From Spirochaetota bacterium (GTDB lineage: Bacteria; Spirochaetota; UBA4802; UBA5368), in assembly GCA_035477215.1 (NCBI GenBank), contig DATIKU010000041.1:30754-94753 (forward strand): DNA of 64,000 nucleotides, in the 5' to 3' direction. Below are positions 16,149 to 23,964 of this stretch, piece by piece; position 1 is the first letter of the stretch, and each line of letters opens with the position of its first letter. The notes under the pieces are model-generated. The model did not search any database. It saw only the letters and a list, made by a program, of their open reading frames with translations, and was not told the origin of the DNA. The position numbers and the translations under genes are program-made.

Positions 16149-17513
16149 ATGCAGGATACGCCCTCACTTTTAGAGACTGAAATCTCCGGAGAAGCGGGAG
16201 AACCTCCAAGCGCGTTTGTCGCGCACTCCGAGGGAAAGGAGGAAGAACAGTGTGACGTGGAGGAGCCTCCCTCCCTATCCGCACTTTCACTCATAAACGA
16301 CTCCGGAAGCCTTGTTCCGGAACCCGCCAGGCCGGTAATCCAATACACCAGGTTCATATCCAGTCCCAAAACCCGAAGCTTCCGAAAGAAACACTTTCCA
16401 AACGCCACGGCCGCGGAGTGGAACGACTGGAAATGGCAGCTTCGCAACCGAATTCGGGACGCTTCCGCGCTGTCGGACATCCTGAAGCTGTCTGAAGACG
16501 AGCGCCATGCCCTCAATTCGCGCAACGGGGCCATGCCGCTGTCAATCACTCCCTATTACTCAAGCCTTCTCGAACATGATAACCCGGCGCAGCCCCTGCG
16601 AAGGTCGATCGTACCCGTTACGGCGGAGCTTTTCAAGTCCCGCGGCGAGTCCGAAGACCCGCTCGGCGAGGAATCGGACAGCCCCGTACACGGCATCGTA
16701 CACCGTTATCCGGACCGTGCGCTCTTTCTGGTAACCGATTTCTGTTCCACCTACTGCCGCTATTGCACCCGTTCGCGCATGGTGGGCCGTTCTGACGGCA
16801 AATCGTGCTCAAAAAGACAGTGGGAAAAATCCCTGGCGTATATCGAGGCGATGCCGCAGATCCGAGATGTGCTCCTTTCCGGAGGCGATCCCCTCACCCT
16901 GCCCGACGACGATCTCGAATGGCTCCTCATCCGCCTTCGCCGCATTCCGCACGTGGAGATTGTTCGGATAGGGACCAAGGTACCCATGGTCCTGCCCCAG
17001 CGCATCACCGCCAACCTGACAAGAATGCTCAAGCGCTATCATCCGCTGTGGATGAACATACACTGCACGCACCCCGACGAGCTAAGCATCGAGGCTGTGG
17101 AGGCCCTGGCGCGGCTCTCCGAAGCGGGAATCCCGCTCGGAAGCCAGACTGTACTGCTGGCCGGGATCAACGACAGCATAGAGATCCTGCGCGCGCTGTA
17201 CCACGGTCTGCTGCGCGCCCGCGTCCGCCCCTATTACCTTTACCAGTGCGACCCCATTGTCGGCTCATCACACTTTCGCACCACCGTCGAGAAGGGAATA
17301 GACATGATTCGGGGCCTGCGAGGCCATACCACGGGGTTCGCCGTTCCCACGTACGTGATCGACACGCCCGGCGGCGGCGGCAAGATACCGCTTTTACCGG
17401 AATACCTGGCCGGACGCCAGGGTGATGATATACTGCTTCGCAACTACGAGAATATTCTTTTCCGGTATCCCGATACCGCCGAAACGGGGGTATGCAGCAT
17501 GGAGAACCGCTAA
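16149..17513 (+). CDS. kamA: Lysine 2,3-aminomutase (radical SAM, PLP-dependent)
   Basis: 454 residues from ATG 16149, with AAGGAG seven bases upstream. Radical-SAM cluster C199-x3-C203-x2-C206 (CSTYCRYC), PLP-binding lysine K412 in DTPGGGGK, and aspartates D368 (YQCD) and D405 (VIDTPGG). In the Clostridium enzyme the residues binding the lysine side-chain amine are D293 and D330 with PLP lysine K337; the same 37- and 7-residue spacings occur here. In glutamate 2,3-aminomutase these aspartates are replaced, so lysine is the likely substrate and beta-lysine the product. An extra N-terminal region of about 75 acidic, low-complexity residues precedes the core. First gene of a coupled cluster (TAATG overlap with the ligase). 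Confidence 0.9.
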   Translation: MQDTPSLLETEISGEAGEPPSAFVAHSEGKEEEQCDVEEPPSLSALSLINDSGSLVPEPARPVIQYTRFISSPKTRSFRKKHFPNATAAEWNDWKWQLRNRIRDASALSDILKLSEDERHALNSRNGAMPLSITPYYSSLLEHDNPAQPLRRSIVPVTAELFKSRGESEDPLGEESDSPVHGIVHRYPDRALFLVTDFCSTYCRYCTRSRMVGRSDGKSCSKRQWEKSLAYIEAMPQIRDVLLSGGDPLTLPDDDLEWLLIRLRRIPHVEIVRIGTKVPMVLPQRITANLTRMLKRYHPLWMNIHCTHPDELSIEAVEALARLSEAGIPLGSQTVLLAGINDSIEILRALYHGLLRARVRPYYLYQCDPIVGSSHFRTTVEKGIDMIRGLRGHTTGFAVPTYVIDTPGGGGKIPLLPEYLAGRQGDDILLRNYENILFRYPDTAETGVCSMENR

Positions 17514-18523
17514 TGCGCATCGCTCTTGCCTACGATCTTCGAGACGACTACCGGGCGATGGGATACGGAGAGGAGGAGGTCGCCGAGTTCGACAGCATCG
17601 AGACGATCGACGCCATCGACTCGGCGCTTCGTGAATTGGGCTTCCGGACCGAGCGGATCGGGCACCTGGGAGCGCTCATTCCTCGCCTCCTCGATGGCAG
17701 TCGCTGGGACATGGTGTTCAACGTCACCGAGGGCCTGTACGGCATCGCCAGGGAGGCCCAGGTTCCGGCGCTGCTCGACGCGTACCGCATCCCCTATACC
17801 TTCTCCGACACCTCCGTGCTCGCGCTCACCATGCACAAGGCGCTCTGCAAGCGGGTGGTCCGCGACCTGGGGATCCCCACGCCGGATTTCGTCAGCATTG
17901 CCTCGCCCCGCGAAATCGATTCCATCGACCTGCCCCTTCCGCTTTTCGCCAAGCCACTTGCCGAGGGCACCGGTAAGGGAGTAAGTGCAGCCTCGGTGAT
18001 AACCGACCGCCATGCGCTTCGGGAGGTCGTTACCGGGCTTCTGGCCCGTCACCGCCAGCCTGTTCTCGTCGAGACCTATCTTCCCGGCAGGGAGTTCACC
18101 GCGGGGATCGTCGGCACGGGAGAGGAAGCCCGCGTTATCGGCGTGGCCGAGATCATCCTCAACCACAATGCCGAAGCGGCGGTGTACTCGCTTTCGAACA
18201 AGGAGCTCTGCGAGGAGCGCGTAAGCTACCGGCTGGCCGACGATCCCGAAGCCTGCATGGCCGCGGAATTCGCCCTTGCCGCGTGGCGCGGGCTGGAGTG
18301 CCGCGACGCCGGAAGAATCGACCTGCGCTCAAACGCCGACGGCGTGCCCGGCTTCATGGAGGTCAACCCGCTCGCGGGTCTGCACCCCACTCATTCAGAC
18401 CTTCCCATCATCGCAACGCTCGCCGGAATGGACTACAACGAACTCATCCGATCGATAATGGACTCGGCTCTCTTGCGCCTCGGCCCGGCCGCCCCCTCTC
18501 ACATCAACCGGGCACGCGCCTGA
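17513..18523 (+). CDS. ATP-grasp ligase, D-alanine-D-alanine ligase-like (first of pair)
   Basis: 336 residues; its ATG overlaps the aminomutase stop by one base. ATP-grasp layout: N-terminal Rossmann-like lobe (MRIALAYDLRDDY, WDMVFNVTEG), a lid with LPLFAKPLAEGTGKGVSA near residue 145, and the Mg-ATP site GRIDLRSNADGVPGFMEVNPLAGLHP near 265-290. DdlA/B proteins ligate two D-alanines, but this protein diverges from them, there are two copies side by side, and the setting is not a cell-wall cluster. I infer amide-bond formation on beta-lysine or a derivative. Substrates are unproven. Confidence 0.82.
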   Translation: MRIALAYDLRDDYRAMGYGEEEVAEFDSIETIDAIDSALRELGFRTERIGHLGALIPRLLDGSRWDMVFNVTEGLYGIAREAQVPALLDAYRIPYTFSDTSVLALTMHKALCKRVVRDLGIPTPDFVSIASPREIDSIDLPLPLFAKPLAEGTGKGVSAASVITDRHALREVVTGLLARHRQPVLVETYLPGREFTAGIVGTGEEARVIGVAEIILNHNAEAAVYSLSNKELCEERVSYRLADDPEACMAAEFALAAWRGLECRDAGRIDLRSNADGVPGFMEVNPLAGLHPTHSDLPIIATLAGMDYNELIRSIMDSALLRLGPAAPSHINRARA

Positions 18524-18536
18524 AGCGGGTGATTGC

Positions 18537-19517
18537 ATGAGAAAGGCAGTCATACTCCGCGCGGAGATATCGCCCGGCGCCCCTCCCGACGAGCATGACA
18601 CCCTCATCCAGGCCGGTTCCGTCTCAGCCGCCCTGGCGAACCTTGGATACGATCCTATCCCCGTGGAATTCGGCCTCAACATGCACGAGGTGCGCACACG
18701 CATCGCGGAAATATGTCCGGAATTCATATTCAACCTCGTTGAGGCGGTGGACGGACAGGACCGCCTGATCCATCTCGCCCCGGCCCTCCTCGATGTAACG
18801 GGGCTCCCCTATACCGGCTCGTCGACCGAGGCGATTTTTCTTACATCGCACAAGGTCCTTGCAAAGCGCCTCATGCGTGCGCAGGGCCTTCCCACCCCTT
18901 CTTACGTCACCATCGAGGAGGATGGGGAGACACTGTTTCACCCCGGCGCGTACATCATAAAATCGATCCGGGACCATGCCTCCGCAGGCATTACGGACGA
19001 TTCGGTGGTACACGCCGAAAACCACTCGGAGCTCCTTGCCCACATGAAGCGTCGCGCGCCTTCACACGGGAGCGGTTGTTTCGCTGAGGCCTACATAGAC
19101 GGCCGCGAATTCAACCTGTCGGTACTCGCGGGCCCGGACGGGCCCGTTGTTCTCCCGCCGGCGGAGATCGTATTCAGAAACTATCCGCCTGAAAAGCCGA
19201 AGATCGTCGATTATCGCGCCAAATGGCAGGAAGACAGCTTTGAATACGTTAATACGCCGCGCACCTTCGATTTCCCTCCGGAAGACCGTACCCTCCTCGC
19301 AAAGCTTGATACGATGGCGCTCGACTGCTTTCGCTTCTTCCATATGCGCGGATACGCCCGGGTGGATTTCCGTGTTGACCCGGACGGCACGCCGTGGATA
19401 CTGGAGGTCAACGCGAACCCGTGCCTTACGCCCGACGGCGGCTTTACGGCGGCGGCGCTCGCGGCCGGGCTCTCGTACGACGCGATGATCGGCCGGATCA
19501 TCGGCGACCTTTATTAA
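18537..19517 (+). CDS. ATP-grasp ligase, D-alanine-D-alanine ligase-like (second of pair)
   Basis: 326 residues from ATG 18537, 13 bases after the first ligase. Same fold and order as its neighbour: FIFNLVEAVDGQDRLIHLAP, LPYTGSSTEAIFLTSHKVLAKRLM, the lid segment AYIIKSIRDHASAGITDDSVV, and the metal site YARVDFRVDPDGTPWILEVNANPCLTP. The acidic and asparagine residues that hold ATP-Mg (D...E.N.N) are present. The pair are diverged paralogues, which suggests two successive ligations or a heterodimer. It belongs to the aminomutase cluster by spacing. Confidence 0.82.
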   Translation: MRKAVILRAEISPGAPPDEHDTLIQAGSVSAALANLGYDPIPVEFGLNMHEVRTRIAEICPEFIFNLVEAVDGQDRLIHLAPALLDVTGLPYTGSSTEAIFLTSHKVLAKRLMRAQGLPTPSYVTIEEDGETLFHPGAYIIKSIRDHASAGITDDSVVHAENHSELLAHMKRRAPSHGSGCFAEAYIDGREFNLSVLAGPDGPVVLPPAEIVFRNYPPEKPKIVDYRAKWQEDSFEYVNTPRTFDFPPEDRTLLAKLDTMALDCFRFFHMRGYARVDFRVDPDGTPWILEVNANPCLTPDGGFTAAALAAGLSYDAMIGRIIGDLY

Positions 19518-19547
19518 CCACACGGGACATATTGACGGAATCGCACA

Positions 19548-20030
19548 GTGTTTCGCATCAGACGCATATACGACACCACCACCGATATCGACCTGAAGGC
19601 CGTGGAGCAGGTTCCGGAGATTCTGCGCGCACGGTTCGGCGGCATCGGCGAGGAGGCGATCGATCGCCTTTTGCGGGAGATTGAGAATTCGCTCGAGTAT
19701 CGATTCCGCTCCATTATCTTCGTCGCGGACGATACGCGCGGAACCGTCAAGGGATTCGCCCTTCTCCAGCACGCTTTGGACATCGGATTCTGTTTCCTCG
19801 ATTTCATATCCGTCCGGAAGGGCGGCAGCGGTGGTGGGTTAGGCGGGGTCCTGTACCAGCGCGTTCGCGACGAGGCGTTGCCGCTCGACGCTGAAGGTTT
19901 GTTTTTGGAATGCCTTCCCGGCGGCATCAAACTCGTCACCAGCCCCGGCAACATGTGGGAAGGCGCCTGCGCCGGAAAAATCGGGCGGACCCGGGCGCTC
20001 GACGGGGAGAACGGTTCCAATGGCGACTGA
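19548..20030 (+). CDS. GNAT-type acetyltransferase domain, apparently truncated
   Basis: 160 residues from GTG 19548. Residues about 50-130 fit the central GNAT fold: strands SIIFVADD and VKGFALLQ, FCFLDFIS, the acetyl-CoA loop (KGGSGGGLGGVLYQRV) and strand GLFLEC. After residue about 123 the expected last helix and strand (the ...FYxRxGF... part) are absent; instead there is a Gly-rich tail without GNAT character that overlaps the next gene by 11 bases. It may be the remnant of a longer protein shortened by deletion or frameshift; from memory, related clusters carry a longer fusion here, which I cannot verify. Activity doubtful. Confidence 0.55.
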   Translation: MFRIRRIYDTTTDIDLKAVEQVPEILRARFGGIGEEAIDRLLREIENSLEYRFRSIIFVADDTRGTVKGFALLQHALDIGFCFLDFISVRKGGSGGGLGGVLYQRVRDEALPLDAEGLFLECLPGGIKLVTSPGNMWEGACAGKIGRTRALDGENGSNGD

Positions 20031-20532
20031 TCTGAATACAACCGCAACATTCCGTCGGGAGGTCCGCGCGACGGATCCGGCGGAAATCCGAAAAATCGTC
20101 GAATCCTCGGGTTATTTTTCGCGCGCGGAGATCGAAATAGCGGCGGAGCTCATCGACGAACGCATTGCGCGTGGGGACGCGAGCGGATATCATTTCCTCT
20201 TCGCGGATTCTCCTTCCGGAATGCTGGGCTACACCTGCTTCGGCCCAATACCCGCAACCGAGTCGAGCTACGACCTGTACTGGATCGCCATAAATGAAGG
20301 GCTGCGCAGGCGCGGCCTCGGACGGGAACTCCTGACGCGGACCGAAAAGATCATCGGAAAGATGGGGGGGCGGCGCCTTTATATTGAGACCTCGTCGCGC
20401 GCCCAGTACGCATCCACACAGGGCTTTTATGCCCGCTGCGGCTACCGCCGCGAGGCTTTTTTAAGAGACTTCTACTCTCAGGGGGACGGCAAGTTCATCT
20501 ATGTCAGGGAGCTCCCCGGGGAGCTCGCGTGA
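20020..20532 (+). CDS. GNAT-family N-acetyltransferase
   Basis: 170 residues from ATG 20020, overlapping the preceding GNAT gene by 11 bases. Complete GNAT domain: strands FLFADSPSGMLGYTCFG and YDLYWIAI, acetyl-CoA pyrophosphate loop NEGLRRRGLGRELL (Q/RxxGxG/A type), then RRLYIETSSR and the terminal QGFYARCGYRREAFLRDFY. Distal position after the aminomutase recalls the ablA-ablB pair that makes N-epsilon-acetyl-beta-lysine, but two ligases intervene. It probably acetylates beta-lysine or a ligated product. The stop overlaps dusB (TGATG). Confidence 0.85.
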   Translation: MATDLNTTATFRREVRATDPAEIRKIVESSGYFSRAEIEIAAELIDERIARGDASGYHFLFADSPSGMLGYTCFGPIPATESSYDLYWIAINEGLRRRGLGRELLTRTEKIIGKMGGRRLYIETSSRAQYASTQGFYARCGYRREAFLRDFYSQGDGKFIYVRELPGELA

Positions 20533-21470
20533 TGAAGCCGCCCGATATTACGGGAAGGCTGGTGCTTGCCCCAATGGCCGGTTTCACCGACTCGCCGTTT
20601 CGCCGCATCGCCCGCCGGCACGGCGCCGCCCTTGTGTATACCGAGCTTATCAGCGCCGAAGGCATAGCACGCGGCAACAGGAAGACCCACGAGCTCATGC
20701 GTTTTCATCCGGAAGAGCGCCCGATCGCCATCCAGATATTCGGCAGGGAAGCGAGCGTAATGGCCGAGGCCGCCAAACGCGTGGAGCAACTCGGCCCTGA
20801 CGTCATCGATATCAACATGGGGTGCTGCGCACAGCGGGTATGCATGGGCGGATCGGGCGCCGGACTTTTGCGGAACCCGGCGCTCGCCGAGGATATCGCC
20901 GCCGCGGTTGCCGGGGCCGTTGCGCTTCCGGTATCCGTGAAGATCCGAATCGGCTGGGACGATTCGTCCAGGAACTACCGCGAGCTCGTCCCGCGGCTCG
21001 AGAACGCGGGCGTATCCCTTATCGCCGTGCACGGACGGACGCGCGCGCAGAAATATACAGGAAGCGCCGATTGGGACGCGATCGCCGCCATAGCAGACGC
21101 GTCGAAGCTGCCAGTTATCGGAAACGGTGACATTCATTCATACGGGGAGGCGCTCGACCGCCTTAATACCTCCGGGTGTGCGGCGGTGATGATCGGTCGC
21201 GCCGCGGTGGGCAATCCCTGGATCTTCAGCGGAACGGTTCCATCGAGCAAAGGACTGGCCGAAGAGGTTCGCGTCCACCTGCGGCTTATGAGGGAGTTTT
21301 ACGGCGAACGGGGGATTGTGCTCATGCGCAAGCACCTGGCCAGGTATTTTCACGGTTTTAGAAACGCGGCGCGACTTCGCGGCGAGCTGGTGCGTTCCAA
21401 GTCATTCGACGAGGCGATCGACCTGGTCGGCCGCTTCGAGGACGGTGAATTCGACGGCCAGGAAGACTGA
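20532..21470 (+). CDS. dusB: tRNA-dihydrouridine synthase
   Basis: 312 residues from ATG 20532, overlapping the GNAT stop by one base; a GTG one codon earlier is also in frame. FMN-dependent TIM barrel reducing uridine to dihydrouridine in tRNA. Signatures: LAPMAGFTDSPFRRI at the N terminus, YTELISAEGI, INMGCCAQRVCMGGSGAGLL, where the catalytic cysteine follows NMG, VHGRTRAQKYTGSADW and PVIGNGDIHSYGEAL. The C-terminal helical domain is present. The position after NMGC is Cys rather than the usual Pro. Which subgroup (DusA/B/C) is not certain; the pattern is closest to DusB/Dus1. Confidence 0.92.
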   Translation: MKPPDITGRLVLAPMAGFTDSPFRRIARRHGAALVYTELISAEGIARGNRKTHELMRFHPEERPIAIQIFGREASVMAEAAKRVEQLGPDVIDINMGCCAQRVCMGGSGAGLLRNPALAEDIAAAVAGAVALPVSVKIRIGWDDSSRNYRELVPRLENAGVSLIAVHGRTRAQKYTGSADWDAIAAIADASKLPVIGNGDIHSYGEALDRLNTSGCAAVMIGRAAVGNPWIFSGTVPSSKGLAEEVRVHLRLMREFYGERGIVLMRKHLARYFHGFRNAARLRGELVRSKSFDEAIDLVGRFEDGEFDGQED

Positions 21471-21534
21471 AGAACAGACAGGCGCAAACAACGCCGCCAG
21501 GGCAGGCGCGGTAAAAAGGAGCGGGAGGACTTTA

Positions 21535-22248
21535 ATGGGAAAAGCGGTACGTAAAACGGGAACGCTCTATATCATCGCCTCCCCGATCGGCAATCTCGAA
21601 GACATTACACTCAGGGCGCTGCGCATCATGAAAGAGGAGGTCTCGTACATCTACTGCGAGGACACCCGCCAGACCAGAAAGCTCCTCAATCACTACGGCA
21701 TAACCATCCCCACGCTCTCCCTTCATGCCCACTCGTCCGACGAACGGATAACGGGCGCCATAAGCCGCATGCATGAAGGCGCATCGATCGGCTATTTGAC
21801 CGATTCAGGCACACCGGCCGTTTCCGACCCCGGCAGCCGCCTCGTGGCGACGGCCAGGGAACACGGAATCGACATAGTCCCCGTACCGGGCCCCTCGGCC
21901 CTTTCAGCCATTGTCTCGGTTGCCGGATTTCCAGAAAAATCGGTGATCTTCGCCGGTTTTCTCAGCAAAAAGGACGGCAGGCGCCGTCGCGAACTGGAAG
22001 GGCTCCGTCGGCACCGGGGGATAATCGTAATTTATGAATCGCCCCACCGTATCGGGCGCCTGCTCGCCGCCGTCGCCGAGGTTTTTCCGGACGAAAAAAT
22101 GGTGATGGGCAGGGAGATGACCAAGGTGCACGAGGAATTACTGAGCGGACCGGTAAAGGATATGGCCGATCGTTCCGATAGTATTATCGCAAAAGGCGAA
22201 TTCACCGTCGCGATATGGAACAGGGGCGGGGGTGATGATACGGAATGA
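21535..22248 (+). CDS. rsmI: 16S rRNA (cytidine-1402-2'-O)-methyltransferase
   Basis: 237 residues from ATG 21535, with GGGAGG upstream. Tetrapyrrole-methylase fold using S-adenosylmethionine: GTLYIIASPIGNLEDITLRAL at the N terminus, YCEDTRQTRKLLNHYGI, GYLTDSGTPAVSDPGSRLV, and PGPSALSAIVSVAGFP. It methylates the ribose of C1402 in the decoding centre. Slightly shorter than the E. coli protein because the C-terminal extension is missing. It probably ends the transcript begun at kamA. Confidence 0.95.
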   Translation: MGKAVRKTGTLYIIASPIGNLEDITLRALRIMKEEVSYIYCEDTRQTRKLLNHYGITIPTLSLHAHSSDERITGAISRMHEGASIGYLTDSGTPAVSDPGSRLVATAREHGIDIVPVPGPSALSAIVSVAGFPEKSVIFAGFLSKKDGRRRRELEGLRRHRGIIVIYESPHRIGRLLAAVAEVFPDEKMVMGREMTKVHEELLSGPVKDMADRSDSIIAKGEFTVAIWNRGGGDDTE

Positions 22249-22301
22249 CGGGACCCGGCCGCGTCGCCCCGGAGCCGGATTGCTAAAAAGTAAAATATTT
22301 C

Positions 22302-22330
22302 TTGCTCTATTCGGGTCTTTTTTGTATAAT
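22302..22330 (+). promoter_or_regulatory. Sigma-70-type promoter upstream of flgM
   Basis: TTGCTC (22302-22307) and a perfect TATAAT (22325-22330) are separated by 17 bases. The expected start is near 22337, about 75 bases before flgM. It would give basal expression independent of the flagellar sigma factor. Confidence 0.6.
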
Positions 22331-22354
22331 TTACCCGGGCGTATGCGAATTGAT

Positions 22355-22381
22355 TAAAGGTTGGACCGATTATACCGATAT
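22355..22381 (+). promoter_or_regulatory. Sigma-28 (FliA) promoter upstream of flgM
   Basis: TAAA (22355-22358) followed after exactly 15 bases by ACCGATAT (22374-22381). The consensus is TAAA-N15-GCCGATAA: the -35 core is exact, the -10 matches 6 of 8 with CCGATA intact, and the spacing is exact. The start would be near 22388, 25 bases before the ATG. It closes a FliA-FlgM feedback loop. Confidence 0.75.
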
Positions 22382-22412
22382 TAGAAACAGAATACCGTAA
22401 AGGATAGAGATC

Positions 22413-22709
22413 ATGGTTATAGATAAAATCGGGAACGTAAACAATATCGTCGAGCCGAAGGCAGGCAAATCGGTATCGCGAACCAGAGAGACGACCCGTA
22501 TTGACTCGATCCAGATATCTTCCGAGGGGAAAAAGGCCGCCGAAATAGGTCTCTATACCCAGATCGTGAGGGAAACCCCCGATATTCGCACGGAAAGGGT
22601 GCGGGAAATAAAGGAGCAGATCCAGAACGGGACCTACGACAAGTTCGAGGACGACAAGATATTGTCCATGGTGGCCGATAAAATCGCGAGGAATCTGCTT
22701 CGAAAATAG
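22413..22709 (+). CDS. flgM: Anti-sigma-28 factor FlgM
   Basis: 98 residues. The disordered N-terminal half (VIDKIGNVNNIVEPKAGKS) and the C-terminal sigma-binding part IRTERVREIKEQIQNGTYDKFEDDKILSMVADKIARNLL match FlgM, which holds FliA inactive until the hook is complete and is then exported. AAGGA precedes the ATG. It is monocistronic: own tandem promoters upstream, strong terminator directly downstream. It lies some 14 kb from fliA and about 25 kb from its probable motAB target. Confidence 0.88.
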   Translation: MVIDKIGNVNNIVEPKAGKSVSRTRETTRIDSIQISSEGKKAAEIGLYTQIVRETPDIRTERVREIKEQIQNGTYDKFEDDKILSMVADKIARNLLRK

Positions 22710-22741
22710 ACCCGTCGAATCAAATCTGATCGACATGGAGG

Positions 22742-22775
22742 AAAAAAGCGGAGAGGCGAGAGGTCCGCTTTTTTT
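22742..22775 (+). terminator. Rho-independent terminator after flgM
   Basis: An 11-base stem, AAAAAAGCGGA (22742-22752) with TCCGCTTTTTT (22764-22774), an 11-base loop and a run of seven T. The next ATG is only 13 bases beyond, which leaves little room for a promoter of the downstream gene. Confidence 0.85.
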
Positions 22776-22787
22776 GCATATACTGAA

Positions 22788-23960
22788 ATGCCCACCAGCG
22801 CAACAACGAGCCTGAGCCCCGAGTTGCATGTGCCGTCGGAGATATACGTCCGGCAGGACATCATTTCCTCAATCGGCACAGTCCTCAAGACCATCGGATC
22901 GCGGATACTCCTTATAACAACATCCAAAGACCTTACGCTGTATCATGACACCATAGATATCATGGCGAAGAGCGCGGCCGAGGCCAACCTTGGCTTTATC
23001 ATCTACGACGAGATGGCGGACTCCCCCAACACCGAGGACATCGATACCGCCGCAAGCTACGCCCGCAAGACCCACTGCGACGTCATCGCCGGCTTCGGCG
23101 GGACCGATTCTCTCAACGCCGCCAAGGCCGTGGCGGTGCTTGCGGGCAATTATTTATTCTGCGAGGACCTCTTCGAAAACCCATCGATACAGCCCCCGGT
23201 TGCGCTGATCACCATACCGGCGTTTCCATCTTTCGGCTTTGAGGTCATACCCATGTTTTTCATTACGGACATACGCCAGAATATACAGAGGGTTTACAGC
23301 CACCGTTACCTGTATCCCAGAGCCACCATCGTCGACCCGCGAATCAGCGCCCGGATCGATGAGGAAACCACCGCGCAAGTAAACACGGCGACCCTTTCAA
23401 TCGCGACCGAGGCGGTAATCTCAAAAAGCACCAACAGCTTCGTAAACACCTATGCGCTCAAATCGATCGACCTTATATTTAAAAACCTCCCCGCCGCCTA
23501 CCGGGATCGGCAAAACATCACCGCGAGGGGACATCTGTCCTACGCCTCCGTAATGACCGGCATCGCCTTTTCGGTCTCGCGTCTTTCCCTTTCGCTCGCG
23601 CTGTCGCTCGCCCTCTCATCGCGGACGCGAATCCCGGTCCACCGGGCGATGGGAGTGTTTCTGCCGCATGTAATGGAATACAACCTTACCGCCAGTCCCG
23701 GCAAGTACGTTCAGATGTCGAAGGTGATGGACGAGGACGTCCGGGAAATTACCGTAATCGAGGCGGCCATTAAAGCGGTTGAGGGAGTGCGCAAACTGGA
23801 GTTCGACATTGACATCCCACAGCGCCTGTCGCTGTTCGATATCTCGAAAACCGAGTTTTCCCGCATCGCGGAGATAGCGATCGGTTTCCCCTTTGTCGAG
23901 AACGCTCCGCGCCCCCTGAACCGCGACGAGTTCGAAACCATTCTGATTGCCGCTTATTGA
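22788..23960 (+). CDS. Iron-containing alcohol dehydrogenase-like protein with eroded metal site
   Basis: 390 residues, normal length for group III (iron) alcohol dehydrogenases. The NAD-binding lobe is recognisable (SRILLITTSKDL, CDVIAGFGGTDSLNAAKAVAVL) and so is the helical lobe. The usual ligands are not kept: the DxxxH helix reads NTATLSIATEA, the GxxHxxxH region reads SRLSLSLALSLALSS; one histidine (FLPHVMEYN) is near the last ligand position. The GGGS loop is GGTD. It is probably a pseudoenzyme or uses another chemistry. Start codon support is weak: the ATG follows the flgM terminator by 13 bases with no ribosome site. LarB begins four bases after its stop. Confidence 0.75.
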   Translation: MPTSATTSLSPELHVPSEIYVRQDIISSIGTVLKTIGSRILLITTSKDLTLYHDTIDIMAKSAAEANLGFIIYDEMADSPNTEDIDTAASYARKTHCDVIAGFGGTDSLNAAKAVAVLAGNYLFCEDLFENPSIQPPVALITIPAFPSFGFEVIPMFFITDIRQNIQRVYSHRYLYPRATIVDPRISARIDEETTAQVNTATLSIATEAVISKSTNSFVNTYALKSIDLIFKNLPAAYRDRQNITARGHLSYASVMTGIAFSVSRLSLSLALSLALSSRTRIPVHRAMGVFLPHVMEYNLTASPGKYVQMSKVMDEDVREITVIEAAIKAVEGVRKLEFDIDIPQRLSLFDISKTEFSRIAEIAIGFPFVENAPRPLNRDEFETILIAAY

Positions 23961-23964
23961 GATC

